Positions 6,658 to 14,750 of a stretch of 22,750 nucleotides of DNA are shown piece after piece. The translations under genes and the position numbers were made by a program. How positions within the stretch are numbered: the first letter of the stretch is position 1; each line of letters starts with the position of its first letter. The notes beneath the pieces were generated by a model, which saw only the letters and a list, made by a program, of their open reading frames with translations, searched no databases and was not told the origin of the DNA. The DNA is from CAYNNP01 sp964398215 (GTDB lineage Bacteria; Planctomycetota; Planctomycetia; Pirellulales; Pirellulaceae): assembly GCA_964398215.1 (NCBI GenBank), contig CAYNNP010000090.1:1-22750 (forward strand), read 5' to 3'.

Positions 6658-8091
6658 ATGAAAACCAAACCCATTGCGCCCATTGCGATCTGCCTTTTTT
6701 TCCTGTGCCTGCACCCAGTGCTGTGTGCAGAGGAAACAAAAGCGGGCGCGGCCATGAACACCAAACCAAACATTATCCTTGTCATGGCAGACGATCAAGG
6801 CTGGGGAGATGTTGGATACAACGGTCATCCGTTTGTGCAAACGCCTGAACTTGATGCGATGGCCAGTGACGGTTTCGTGTTGGACCGTTTCTACGCTGCG
6901 GCTCCTGTTTGTTCGCCGACGCGCGCAAGTGTGATGACGGGGCGCACGCCGATACGAACGAAGGTTACCAACCACGGTCGCTACATGCGGCCTCATGAAC
7001 AGACCATTGCAGAGTCGCTTAAAGAAGCCGGATACACCACTGGTATCTTTGGCAAAGTTCACTTGGGATCAGGCCAACCCGATTCGCCTTGCAATCCGAG
7101 CGGTATGGGTTTTGATGAATGGGTTATCGGGCTGAACTTTTTTGACAATGATCCCTACTTGAGCCGCAATGGAAAAATTGAACATCGCAAAGGGAAGGGT
7201 TCCGTATTGGCGATGGACGATGCACTTGCATTTTTGAACCGACATAGTGCCAGCAGCAGTCCGTTGTTCATGGTCGTTTGGTTTCCATCGCCACATGACC
7301 CACATCAAGAAGTGCCAGAGGGACCGCCGCTGTACGAGGGCAAGCAGCGTGCTGGGTACTATCGTGAAATCACACTGCTTGACCAACAAGTCGGGCGACT
7401 GCGGCGCGGGTTGCGGGAGATGGGCATCGCTGACAACACCATGGTTTGGTACTGCAGCGACAATGGAGGCTTGAACGCTGCAACGTCTGGTGGGCGCCAA
7501 CGCAAAGGCAGTATCTACGAAGGCGGTCTACGAGTCCCTGGAATCATTGAATGGCCCGCCCAGAACATGAAAGGTCGAACGTCTGTTCCCACCTGCACTT
7601 TCGATATCTATCCAACGGTAATGGCGATGGCCAAAGTTCCTTTGAAAGCACCTCACCCGCTGGATGGAATCGATATCAGCAACATCATCGCGGGCACGGC
7701 AAGTAAACGCGTCAAGCCAATGGGTTTCTGGCATCAGTTTCAACCAGGGCAAGGGACCTGGAGCGACCGCATTCAAAAAGCGATCATGGAGAAGCAGCAA
7801 AGTGGAGCGCCGTTACCGCACGATGAGCCTCGCATCCGCAAAGATGTTGATGAATTCCCTCAGTTTCCCGAAGGCACATCCAAAGGTCATGCTGCATGGA
7901 ACGACTGGCCATGGAAGCTTCATCGCATCAACGGGAAGGAGTTTGAACTATACAATTTGGTCGATGACCCGATGGAAGAGACCGACCAGTCTGCTGCGCC
8001 AGAACAACAAGTTCGGTTGAAACGGATGCAAAGTGAATTGGACGCTTGGATGCGTTCGGTTGTCCGAAGCGTCAATGGCAAAGATTACTAG
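6658..8091 (+). CDS. Cys-type sulfatase (arylsulfatase A / GALNS-like)
   Basis: A 477-residue exported sulfatase counted from ATG 6658. A GTG at 6601 would add 19 residues before the signal peptide and is less likely, because from 6658 the protein starts with a standard Sec signal (MKTK, hydrophobic core, cleavage near LCA/EET). Motifs in order: 'MADDQGWGD' with D45-D46; C85-S-P-T-R89 followed by 'ASVMTGR' (formylglycine site); G132-K133-V-H135, where most relatives have GKWH; 'PSPHDPH'; and S-D268-N-G-G. The C-terminal 'WKLHRI..ELYNLVDDPMEETD' is the usual sulfatase tail. It differs clearly from the upstream sulfatase, so the two probably attack different sulfate positions. Maturation requires a formylglycine-generating enzyme or an anaerobic maturase, neither of which is in the window. 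Confidence 0.92.
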   Translation: MKTKPIAPIAICLFFLCLHPVLCAEETKAGAAMNTKPNIILVMADDQGWGDVGYNGHPFVQTPELDAMASDGFVLDRFYAAAPVCSPTRASVMTGRTPIRTKVTNHGRYMRPHEQTIAESLKEAGYTTGIFGKVHLGSGQPDSPCNPSGMGFDEWVIGLNFFDNDPYLSRNGKIEHRKGKGSVLAMDDALAFLNRHSASSSPLFMVVWFPSPHDPHQEVPEGPPLYEGKQRAGYYREITLLDQQVGRLRRGLREMGIADNTMVWYCSDNGGLNAATSGGRQRKGSIYEGGLRVPGIIEWPAQNMKGRTSVPTCTFDIYPTVMAMAKVPLKAPHPLDGIDISNIIAGTASKRVKPMGFWHQFQPGQGTWSDRIQKAIMEKQQSGAPLPHDEPRIRKDVDEFPQFPEGTSKGHAAWNDWPWKLHRINGKEFELYNLVDDPMEETDQSAAPEQQVRLKRMQSELDAWMRSVVRSVNGKDY

Positions 8092-8115
8092 AGTGCTCGT
8101 AGATGACTCATAGTT

Positions 8116-8167
8116 TTGTGAGCGCCATGTCGCTCACAAGAACGCTCCGATTGGCTGTAAACAGCCA
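8116..8167. terminator. two adjacent hairpins after the second sulfatase
   Basis: TTGTGAGCG (8116-8124) and CGCTCACAA (8131-8139) form a perfect 9-bp stem with a 6-nt loop. TGGCTGT (8152-8158) and ACAGCCA (8161-8167) form a second, 7-bp stem with a 2-nt gap. They lie in the 109-bp gap before the next gene. No run of T follows either stem, so Rho-independent termination is uncertain; RNA stabilisation or an attenuator-like role is equally possible. Confidence 0.4.
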
Positions 8168-8200
8168 CCGAAAAATTGACCCTTATTCAAAAAGAGAACC

Positions 8201-9379
8201 ATGAAGAAAACCGCATTGCTCGTTTTGTTTGGCATCGTTGCATTCTCCTGTGGGTCATCATGCAGCGGCCAGGAATCTGCTTCGGCTGAACAGCTACGCC
8301 AAGTGCTGCGAAAGTACCCGGCCGCCGACACCAATGGTGACGGCAAACTGACAATCGCAGAAGCCTTGGCGTTCCGCGACAAAAACAAAAAGTCGGGACA
8401 GAAAAGGAAAGGAATCCAACGAGACTTCAAAGTCAACCCTGGCTGGGACTTGGAACGATTTCCAGAACATGCCGTTTGCTACAAAACGCCTGACGAAATC
8501 AGGTCCACTTTTGAAAAGGCCATGTCCGGAAAGCAACGTGCGGTGGTTTCTTATCCGAAACCTGACGATGGTGCGCTTCGTGTGATTGGAGTTGGTCACA
8601 GTTTCATGACGCCGGGCTACAAGACTTTGCCTTTGATTTCCAAGGGCGCCGGAATGAAGCAACCGCTGTACACTCACGTTGGAGGAGGCATGACTGGCAG
8701 TGCTCGCTACAAGTGGGAACAAGAGAACGGTATTTTTCAATTCGAAGGGAAACCGTTTCCCAAACTGTTGTCATCCATTTCCAATGCTAAGTGGGATGCG
8801 ATGATGTTCGGTCCCTATTACAACGATCGGGCTGAATACTATTCATGTTGGATCGATTTTTGCTTGAAGTACAACCCTGACATGAAGTTCTATTTGTCGG
8901 ATGCTTGGCCACAGCTCAGCCAATTGGACACAAAGCCGAAATCCGAAGCGTACTTTACGGAAGAAAGGATCGACCGAATGGGAAAGCAAAGGCGCGAGAG
9001 TTATATCGAGACGCTCAAACCGCTGTTGAAGGCTTATCCTGGCAAAGTGTTTGTGCTTCCGACGTCTGATGCAATGGTGTTGGCTGCAAAGCACTTTGTT
9101 CGTGGCGAACTGCCCGGCGTCGAAGGACTGCATCGCGCGGTCGGCAAAAAAGAACGTTCATTATGGAGAGACCAACTGGGACATCTCGGTCCTGGTTTTG
9201 AACGACTGGAAGGCTATGTGTTCTATGCGACTCTGTACCAAAAGTCCCCGCAGGAGATTGGGACGATTCGGTTTGGTGGCGATGCGAGTTACCCAAGTCC
9301 AGAACTAGATCGCATTTTCCGCAAGATTGCCTGGCAAGCCGTTGTTGAAAACCCTCATTCGGGCGTCACAGTGCCTTGA
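8201..9379 (+). CDS. exported EF-hand plus SGNH-hydrolase-like protein
   Basis: A 392-residue exported protein. Residues 1-24 are a Sec signal with cysteines at 17 and 21; 'AFSC' is a poor lipobox, so lipidation is doubtful. A single EF-hand loop follows, D43-T-N-G-D-G-K-L-T-I-A-E54, with all calcium-ligand positions filled. The main domain has SGNH-like blocks: G132-H-S134-F-M (nucleophile Ser in place of GDS), G204-P-Y-Y-N208-D209 (block III-like Asn), and D324-Q-L-G-H328 near the end, followed by 'VFYATLY'. This arrangement fits a secreted esterase or acetylesterase of the SGNH/GDSL clan; catalytic assignment is inference. It follows the two sulfatases, consistent with removal of acyl groups from the same polymer. 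ATG 8201 is the only start that yields the signal peptide; the upstream purine stretch AAAGAGA is a weak ribosome site. Confidence 0.72.
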   Translation: MKKTALLVLFGIVAFSCGSSCSGQESASAEQLRQVLRKYPAADTNGDGKLTIAEALAFRDKNKKSGQKRKGIQRDFKVNPGWDLERFPEHAVCYKTPDEIRSTFEKAMSGKQRAVVSYPKPDDGALRVIGVGHSFMTPGYKTLPLISKGAGMKQPLYTHVGGGMTGSARYKWEQENGIFQFEGKPFPKLLSSISNAKWDAMMFGPYYNDRAEYYSCWIDFCLKYNPDMKFYLSDAWPQLSQLDTKPKSEAYFTEERIDRMGKQRRESYIETLKPLLKAYPGKVFVLPTSDAMVLAAKHFVRGELPGVEGLHRAVGKKERSLWRDQLGHLGPGFERLEGYVFYATLYQKSPQEIGTIRFGGDASYPSPELDRIFRKIAWQAVVENPHSGVTVP

Positions 9380-9423
9380 GTTGTGTTTTCAGGTGATAAT
9401 GTGCGTTCTGATCAGCTGCCTTG

Positions 9424-9444
9424 CTGAGGAACAACTCAGTTTTT
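9424..9444 (+). terminator. candidate intrinsic terminator after the SGNH-like gene
   Basis: CTGAG (9424-9428) and CTCAG (9435-9439) form a 5-bp stem with a 6-nt loop and are followed at once by TTTTT (9440-9444). The site lies 45 bp after the stop and 68 bp before the next gene. The stem is short, so strength is uncertain, but the T-tract makes it the best terminator-like structure in the window. If real, it separates the sulfatase block from the PSCyt1 run. Confidence 0.42.
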
Positions 9445-9511
9445 CGCGGGTACGCCACATTGGAATCAATTAGACTATTGGTCCCGCCTCTTACGCTCTT
9501 GATGGTCACCA

Positions 9512-12500
9512 ATGCGTTTAATTTTTGCCACCGTTTTGTTCTTGTCTGTTGGCGCCAATCTCTTTGCTCAAGATCGCGTTGACTTCAATCGAGACATCAA
9601 GCCGATTTTGTCGGACAAGTGTTACACTTGCCACGGGCCAGATGCTGGTCAACGCCAAGGTGGTGGAACAGATGGGCTTCGGTTCGATACAAAAGAAGGA
9701 GCCTTTGCCGATCTTGATGGGCACTATGCGATTGTTGCGGGCGACCTGGAAGCAAGCGAACTGATTCGTCGCGTTAATTCGGATGACGAGTCCGAAGTCA
9801 TGCCGCCGACGGACAGTCTTCGTTCGCTAACCGAAAACGAAAAAACGTTGTTGGCAACCTGGGTCTCGCAAGAAGCCAAGTGGGAGCAACATTGGGCCTA
9901 CGTGGCTCCAAAATCTGGCCAGCGGGTCGGCAGAAACTGGATCGACGCAATGGTTCAGGCCAAACTGTCGGGCCGAGGTTTTTCGCAGTCGCCAACAGCC
10001 AAAAAGCACACGTTGGTGCGTCGCGCGTACTTTGACGTGATCGGTTTGCCGCCGTCACGAAAGCAAGTTGAAGCGTTCACCAATTCGACGGCCGATGACC
10101 CCTGGGAAGAATTAGTTGATCAATTGTTGAGTTCACCGCATTTTGGAGAACGGCTGGCGATCTACTGGTTGGACTTGGTTCGATATGCAGACACGGTTGG
10201 ATACCACGGCGATCAAGACGTCAGCGTATCGCCGTATCGAGATTACGTGATTGATGCCTTCAACTCGAACATGCCGTTTGACCAGTTCACGCGCGAGCAA
10301 TTGGCGGGCGATCTGTTGCCAGAACCGACTCGTGATCAATTGGTTGCTTCTGGTTACAACAAACTCGGGATGATGAGTGCCGAAGGAGGCGCGCAGCCAA
10401 AAGAGTATCTTGCCAAGTACGCTTCGGATCGAGTCAGAACGGCTTCGACAGTTTGGTTGGGATCAACGCTCGGGTGCGCTGAATGTCATGACCACAAATT
10501 CGATCCGTTTACCCAAAAGGACTTTTATCAGTTTGCATCCTTCTTTGCGGACATCAAAGAACGTGGTTTGTACGCGGGTGCAAGTCGGGATGGGAAATGG
10601 GGGCCTACCGTCAGTGTGCCTGATGTGGACTTGGCCGAATTGCTAAAGCCAACGGATGCAGCGCTGGCCAAGCTGCAGACGCAATATGATGAATCCGACG
10701 TGAGCGCGTCGCAGCTCAAATGGCAGGCTAGTTTGGCTGCCAAGCGTGACAAGTGGAAAGTTCTGCAACCGAAAAATCCGCAATCAGCATTCGGCGTCAC
10801 GCTAACAACGCTGGACGACAATTCCGTGTTGGCATCTGGACCGCTTGCAGACATGGATGTCTATTCGTTCAGAGCAACGCTACCAGAGAAACAGACACGC
10901 GGTTTGCGACTGGAGTTGCTGCCAGACGATTCGTTGCCGCACAAAGGCCCTGGACGTGCCGGCAACGGAAACTTTGTGCTTTCAGAAGTACGCGTGTCGG
11001 TATTGGATCAAGCTGGCAACGGTCGGCCGGTAACATTCAAAACGGCAGTGGCTTCGCATGAACAGGATGATGGCAAAAACAATGCGTACAAAGGCTGGAA
11101 AGCGGCCGCGACCATCGATGGCGACGTGAAAGGAAGTAAATGGGGTTGGGCGATTTTGCCAAACATCGGCAAACGTTCTGAACTCGTTCTAGAGTTTAAA
11201 AAACCAATCAAAAACGCCGCCGAGTTAGTCATTCGGCTTGACCAAAATCACGATAACCCAAAGCATACGATTGGGCGATTTCGAGTATCAGCGACGTCAG
11301 GCCCCGTGGAGCTTGGTCCACTGCAAGACGTCCCGGAAAACATACAAGAACTTGTGTTTGGTACTTCGCTAAGCCAGGATCAATCTGAACGGCTAGCGAA
11401 CTACTACAAAACAATCGCACCGGAGTTGGCCGGTTTGCGAAAGAAGATTGCTGACACGAAAAAGAAGCGTGACGAAACACAGAAAGCACACACACGCACA
11501 TCGCTGATTACACAGGCTGTTGAGCCGCGCGAAATGCGTGTGTTGCCACGAGGCAACTGGATGGACACCAGCGGGCCGGTTGTGAAACCAGGTGTGCCAC
11601 ATTTTTTGCCACAGTTGCAGATCGACGGCGACCGACGTGCGACGCGTTTGGATTTGGCCCAGTGGATGACAAGTGAACAGAATCCATTGACAGCGCGGGT
11701 TTTCGTCAATCGACTTTGGAAGCTGTTTTTTGGTACTGGTCTCTCCAAGGTGCTCGACGACATCGGTTCTCAAGGCGAATTCCCAACACACCCGGCGCTG
11801 TTGGACGAACTGGCGATTGATTTCATGCAGAACAACTGGAATGTCAAACGGTTAGTCAAGCAGATGTTGATGACACAAACGTACCGTCAGTCGTCATTGA
11901 TGCGAGACGAGCTTCGTGAACGTGATCCTTACAACCGCTTGCTGGCTAGGCAGTCACGTTTTCGATTGGACGCCGAATTGGTCCGCGACAACGCGTTGGC
12001 TGTGAGTGGATTGTTGGTTCGTGAATTTGGTGGGCGAAGCGCCAAACCGTATCAACCAGCGGGCTTGCTGCGGCATTTGAATTTTCCAAAACGCACGTAC
12101 CGCCAAGACGATGACAAAAATCAGTATCGGCGAGGCGTCTATACACACTGGCAGCGTCAGTTTCTTCATCCTGCGATGAAGAGTTTCGATGCGCCCGCGC
12201 GGGAAGAATGCACCGCTGAACGGCCAAGATCAAATACGCCACTTGCGGCGCTCGTGCTGCTGAATGATCCGTCGTACGTTGAAGCGGCACGGGTATTTGC
12301 CCAAAAACTGTTGTTGCAATCGGAGACTTCGGATGCTGATAAGATCGAAGCGGCATTTCACGATGCGCTGAATCGTGCTCCGACGGCAGCAGAATCGGAT
12401 GTGTTGTTGAAGTTGCTGGCGTCGCAGCGAACCAAGTACATGAAAAATCCCGAGGCAGCAAAGCAAGTTGTATCAACAGGATTGTCACCAGTTTCCGGCA

Positions 12501-12583
12501 AACTACAGCACGCCGAGCTTGCCGCTATGACGTCGGTCACTCGAGCAATTTTTAACCTTCACGAATTCATCACGCGAAACTGA
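9512..12583 (+). CDS. PSCyt1-DUF1549-DUF1553 heme protein with F5/8-type insert
   Basis: A 1023-residue exported planctomycete cytochrome-type protein. A Sec signal covers about residues 1-20. The PSCyt1 domain follows with heme motif C37-YT-C40-H41. DUF1549 spans about 143-345 and contains a second CxxCH, C322-AE-C325-H326, in the DHKFDP context. A beta-rich segment at about 463-596, with 'LLPDDSLPHKGPGR' and 'NFVLSEVRV', resembles a galactose-binding (F5/8 type C) domain. A short lysine/glutamate-rich coiled coil lies at about 638-663. DUF1553 fills about 714-1000 with 'NPLTARVFVNRLW' and 'PTHPALLDELA'. The biochemical role of this family is not established; a periplasmic redox function is inferred from the heme sites. 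It is 70 bp upstream of a DUF1501 gene, its usual partner in planctomycetes. Start at ATG 9512 gives a full signal peptide. Confidence 0.93.
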   Translation: MRLIFATVLFLSVGANLFAQDRVDFNRDIKPILSDKCYTCHGPDAGQRQGGGTDGLRFDTKEGAFADLDGHYAIVAGDLEASELIRRVNSDDESEVMPPTDSLRSLTENEKTLLATWVSQEAKWEQHWAYVAPKSGQRVGRNWIDAMVQAKLSGRGFSQSPTAKKHTLVRRAYFDVIGLPPSRKQVEAFTNSTADDPWEELVDQLLSSPHFGERLAIYWLDLVRYADTVGYHGDQDVSVSPYRDYVIDAFNSNMPFDQFTREQLAGDLLPEPTRDQLVASGYNKLGMMSAEGGAQPKEYLAKYASDRVRTASTVWLGSTLGCAECHDHKFDPFTQKDFYQFASFFADIKERGLYAGASRDGKWGPTVSVPDVDLAELLKPTDAALAKLQTQYDESDVSASQLKWQASLAAKRDKWKVLQPKNPQSAFGVTLTTLDDNSVLASGPLADMDVYSFRATLPEKQTRGLRLELLPDDSLPHKGPGRAGNGNFVLSEVRVSVLDQAGNGRPVTFKTAVASHEQDDGKNNAYKGWKAAATIDGDVKGSKWGWAILPNIGKRSELVLEFKKPIKNAAELVIRLDQNHDNPKHTIGRFRVSATSGPVELGPLQDVPENIQELVFGTSLSQDQSERLANYYKTIAPELAGLRKKIADTKKKRDETQKAHTRTSLITQAVEPREMRVLPRGNWMDTSGPVVKPGVPHFLPQLQIDGDRRATRLDLAQWMTSEQNPLTARVFVNRLWKLFFGTGLSKVLDDIGSQGEFPTHPALLDELAIDFMQNNWNVKRLVKQMLMTQTYRQSSLMRDELRERDPYNRLLARQSRFRLDAELVRDNALAVSGLLVREFGGRSAKPYQPAGLLRHLNFPKRTYRQDDDKNQYRRGVYTHWQRQFLHPAMKSFDAPAREECTAERPRSNTPLAALVLLNDPSYVEAARVFAQKLLLQSETSDADKIEAAFHDALNRAPTAAESDVLLKLLASQRTKYMKNPEAAKQVVSTGLSPVSGKLQHAELAAMTSVTRAIFNLHEFITRN

Positions 12584-12653
12584 ATTGTTCCGTTCTTCGG
12601 TATTCAATTTCAACCAGGTCACCATCCAAAACTTACACACAGTGGTCAGTCGA

Positions 12654-14084
12654 ATGTCAAATTTATTTGCAAGACAACAGTGTCGGCGCACGTTCCTACG
12701 TCGTGGATCGTACGGTTTGGGGGCTGCGGCGGTGGGGATGATGTTGCAAAAGGAACTTGCAGCGGACGAGTCCAATGCGACTCAGGTTCCGAAATGGGCT
12801 GGCATTTACGCTCCAAAAAATCAGCGCATCAAACGCGTGATCCATCTTTGCATGGCCGGTGGACCGTCTCACTTGGAAACCTTGGACTACAAGCCAAAAC
12901 TTGCGGAAATGAACGGCAAACCGATGCCAAAATCGTATACCGATGGCAAGCAAATTGCGCAGCTCCAAGGTCAACGTAACAGTTTGAAATGCATGGGGCC
13001 TCAGCACGCCTTCAAACGGCACGGGGAATCAGGCCAACAAATCAGTTCCGTGTTGCCGCACATCAGTACGATTGCTGACGACATTTGCATCGTTAACTCG
13101 TTGCAAACAGAACAGATCAATCACGATCCTGCTCATACACTGATGAACACCGGGACTTCTATTCCAGGGCGTCCGTCGATGGGATCATGGCTGTTGTATG
13201 GCTTGGGCGCGGAAACGGAAAACTTGCCGGGTTACGTGGTGTTGACTTCCGTTGGCGGCGGGCAGTCCCAACCGATCGCTGCGCGACAATGGCATAGTGG
13301 GTTCTTGCCCAGTCGTTTCCAAGGTGTGGAGTTTCGTTCACAGGGCGATCCGGTTTTGTATGTCAACAGTCCACCGGGTGTCGAACTTTCCAGTCAGCGT
13401 GAAGTCATCGATGCAGTTCAATCACTGAACCGAATTGGAAACCAACAGTTCCAAGACCCCGAGATCTCGACGCGAATCGCTCAGTACGAACTGGCATTTA
13501 AAATGCAAACGTCCGCGCCGGAGTTGATGGACATTTCTGACGAGCCGCAGCATGTTCTTGATATGTATGGCACCAAGGGCGCGGACGGCACGTTCGCCTC
13601 GAATTGTTTGTTGGCCCGACGGCTGGCTGAACGCGGCGTTCGATTCATTCAGCTTTACCACCGCGGTTGGGATCACCATGGTGGTATCAAGAAGGGCGCT
13701 GAAGTCACAGCAAAGTTGGTTGATCAAGGCTCAGCGGCGCTGGTCAAGGATTTGAAGCAACGTGACATGCTGAAAGATACATTGGTGATTTGGGGTGGCG
13801 AGTTTGGACGTACTCCGATGGCGCAAGGTTCCGGGCGTGACCATCACATCATGGGGTTCTCGTGCTGGATGGCAGGCGGTGGCATCAAACCTGGTTTCCA
13901 ATGGGGCGCGACAGACGAATTGGGCTATGAAGCAATTGAAAACAAAGTACACGTGCATGACCTGCATGCAACGATGTTACACTTGTTCGGAATTGACCAC
14001 ACAAGGTTGACCTATCGATTCCAAGGACGCGATTTTCGCTTGACCGATGTTAGTGGAAATGTTGTCCAGGATATTTTGGCATGA
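12654..14084 (+). CDS. DUF1501 family Tat-exported protein (first copy)
   Basis: A 476-residue protein counted from ATG 12654. A longer frame from a TTG at 12585 would place 23 unlikely residues before the twin-arginine signal, so the ATG is preferred. The N-terminus carries C-R-R-T-F-L-R-R and then a glycine/alanine-rich hydrophobic stretch: a Tat signal, implying export in folded form. DUF1501 belongs to the alkaline-phosphatase-like superfamily. Conserved segments are 'LCMAGGPSHLETLDYKP', 'GGEFGRTP' at G381-P388, 'GRDHH', and 'H435-D-L-H438-ATML'. The protein ends in 'GNVVQDILA', as does its relative at 17704. The true substrate is unknown; a sulfatase- or phosphatase-like hydrolase is often suggested from the fold only. 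It follows the PSCyt1 protein in what looks like one transcript. Confidence 0.92.
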   Translation: MSNLFARQQCRRTFLRRGSYGLGAAAVGMMLQKELAADESNATQVPKWAGIYAPKNQRIKRVIHLCMAGGPSHLETLDYKPKLAEMNGKPMPKSYTDGKQIAQLQGQRNSLKCMGPQHAFKRHGESGQQISSVLPHISTIADDICIVNSLQTEQINHDPAHTLMNTGTSIPGRPSMGSWLLYGLGAETENLPGYVVLTSVGGGQSQPIAARQWHSGFLPSRFQGVEFRSQGDPVLYVNSPPGVELSSQREVIDAVQSLNRIGNQQFQDPEISTRIAQYELAFKMQTSAPELMDISDEPQHVLDMYGTKGADGTFASNCLLARRLAERGVRFIQLYHRGWDHHGGIKKGAEVTAKLVDQGSAALVKDLKQRDMLKDTLVIWGGEFGRTPMAQGSGRDHHIMGFSCWMAGGGIKPGFQWGATDELGYEAIENKVHVHDLHATMLHLFGIDHTRLTYRFQGRDFRLTDVSGNVVQDILA

Positions 14085-14132
14085 CCGAGCGTTGCTCAAA
14101 GTCATTTCACACGTAACTACTTAGGAAAGAAC

Positions 14133-14600
14133 ATGTTCATTCGATCATTCGGCGCAGCTTCTTTGTTGATTGCGTTTTGCGTGACTGCTGCACAGGCTGA
14201 GAAACCGCTGACGGCAGCCAAGACGATGTTCAAGAAATCGACTCACGTTGTGACGGGAATTGCCAAGGAGATCTATCAGCACAAAGTTCAAAAAGGCAAT
14301 TATGAAGAGACGCACTACGTCGCCGAAATCCAAGTTGATGGTGTTGAAAAAGGTGACGGCATCAAAGTGGGACAATTGATCTATGTACGCTATTGGGGAC
14401 GTCGCTGGACTGCGGCGGGCAACCCAGAACCGGGCACGAATGGGCATTCGCCACTCGCAAAGAAACAGCAAGCGTACCGAGTGCATTTGGCCAAGGATGC
14501 TTATGATGGTTTTGGTACTGAGAAAAACGATGGCGGCTATAACGTCTGGGGCGTCAACGGTTTCGTTCCGTTGAAAAAGAAGGTCGAATCCAAGCAGTAG
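14133..14600 (+). CDS. small exported protein of unknown function
   Basis: A 155-residue protein that I do not recognise. Residues 1-22 are a clear Sec signal ending at AQA/EKP. The mature part is polar and probably beta-rich, with alternating strands such as 'HYVAEIQVDGV' and 'VGQLIYVRYWGRRW' and a Gly/Asn-rich stretch 'GNPEPGTNGH'; it ends in a basic tail, PLKKKVESKQ. It has no cysteine after the signal region and no membrane segment. AGGAAAGA at 14123-14130 directly precedes the ATG at 14133, a good ribosome site. It sits 48 bp after the first DUF1501 gene and 150 bp before the second PSCyt1 gene, so it is probably co-transcribed with the first module. A soluble accessory or binding protein is possible, but nothing in the sequence proves it. 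Confidence 0.75.
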   Translation: MFIRSFGAASLLIAFCVTAAQAEKPLTAAKTMFKKSTHVVTGIAKEIYQHKVQKGNYEETHYVAEIQVDGVEKGDGIKVGQLIYVRYWGRRWTAAGNPEPGTNGHSPLAKKQQAYRVHLAKDAYDGFGTEKNDGGYNVWGVNGFVPLKKKVESKQ

Positions 14601-14667
14601 GGATCAAAGTTTCAGATTTTTTGCGTTCGCAGCCGATTCCAGAGGGTGTATTCACTCGTCTATCGAA

Positions 14668-14682
14668 AATTGCTTTGCAATT
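14668..14682. repeat. small hairpin in the spacer before the second PSCyt1 gene
   Basis: AATTGC (14668-14673) and GCAATT (14677-14682) form a 6-bp stem with a TTT loop. It lies in the 150-bp gap after the small exported protein, 68 bp before the GTG start at 14751. No T-tract follows. It could be a weak terminator or an untranslated-leader structure; a chance match is also possible. Confidence 0.25.
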
Positions 14683-14750
14683 CTGCGGTGAATCCATGAA
14701 AATAGATCTCCCCTACTCGCCTGCCAATTTTCCTACCTGCCATCGCCATT

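Noticed and set aside
12585..12653. TTG start for the first DUF1501 gene
   Set aside because: It would bury the twin-arginine signal 23 residues further inside the protein; ATG 12654 gives a normal Tat N-terminus.
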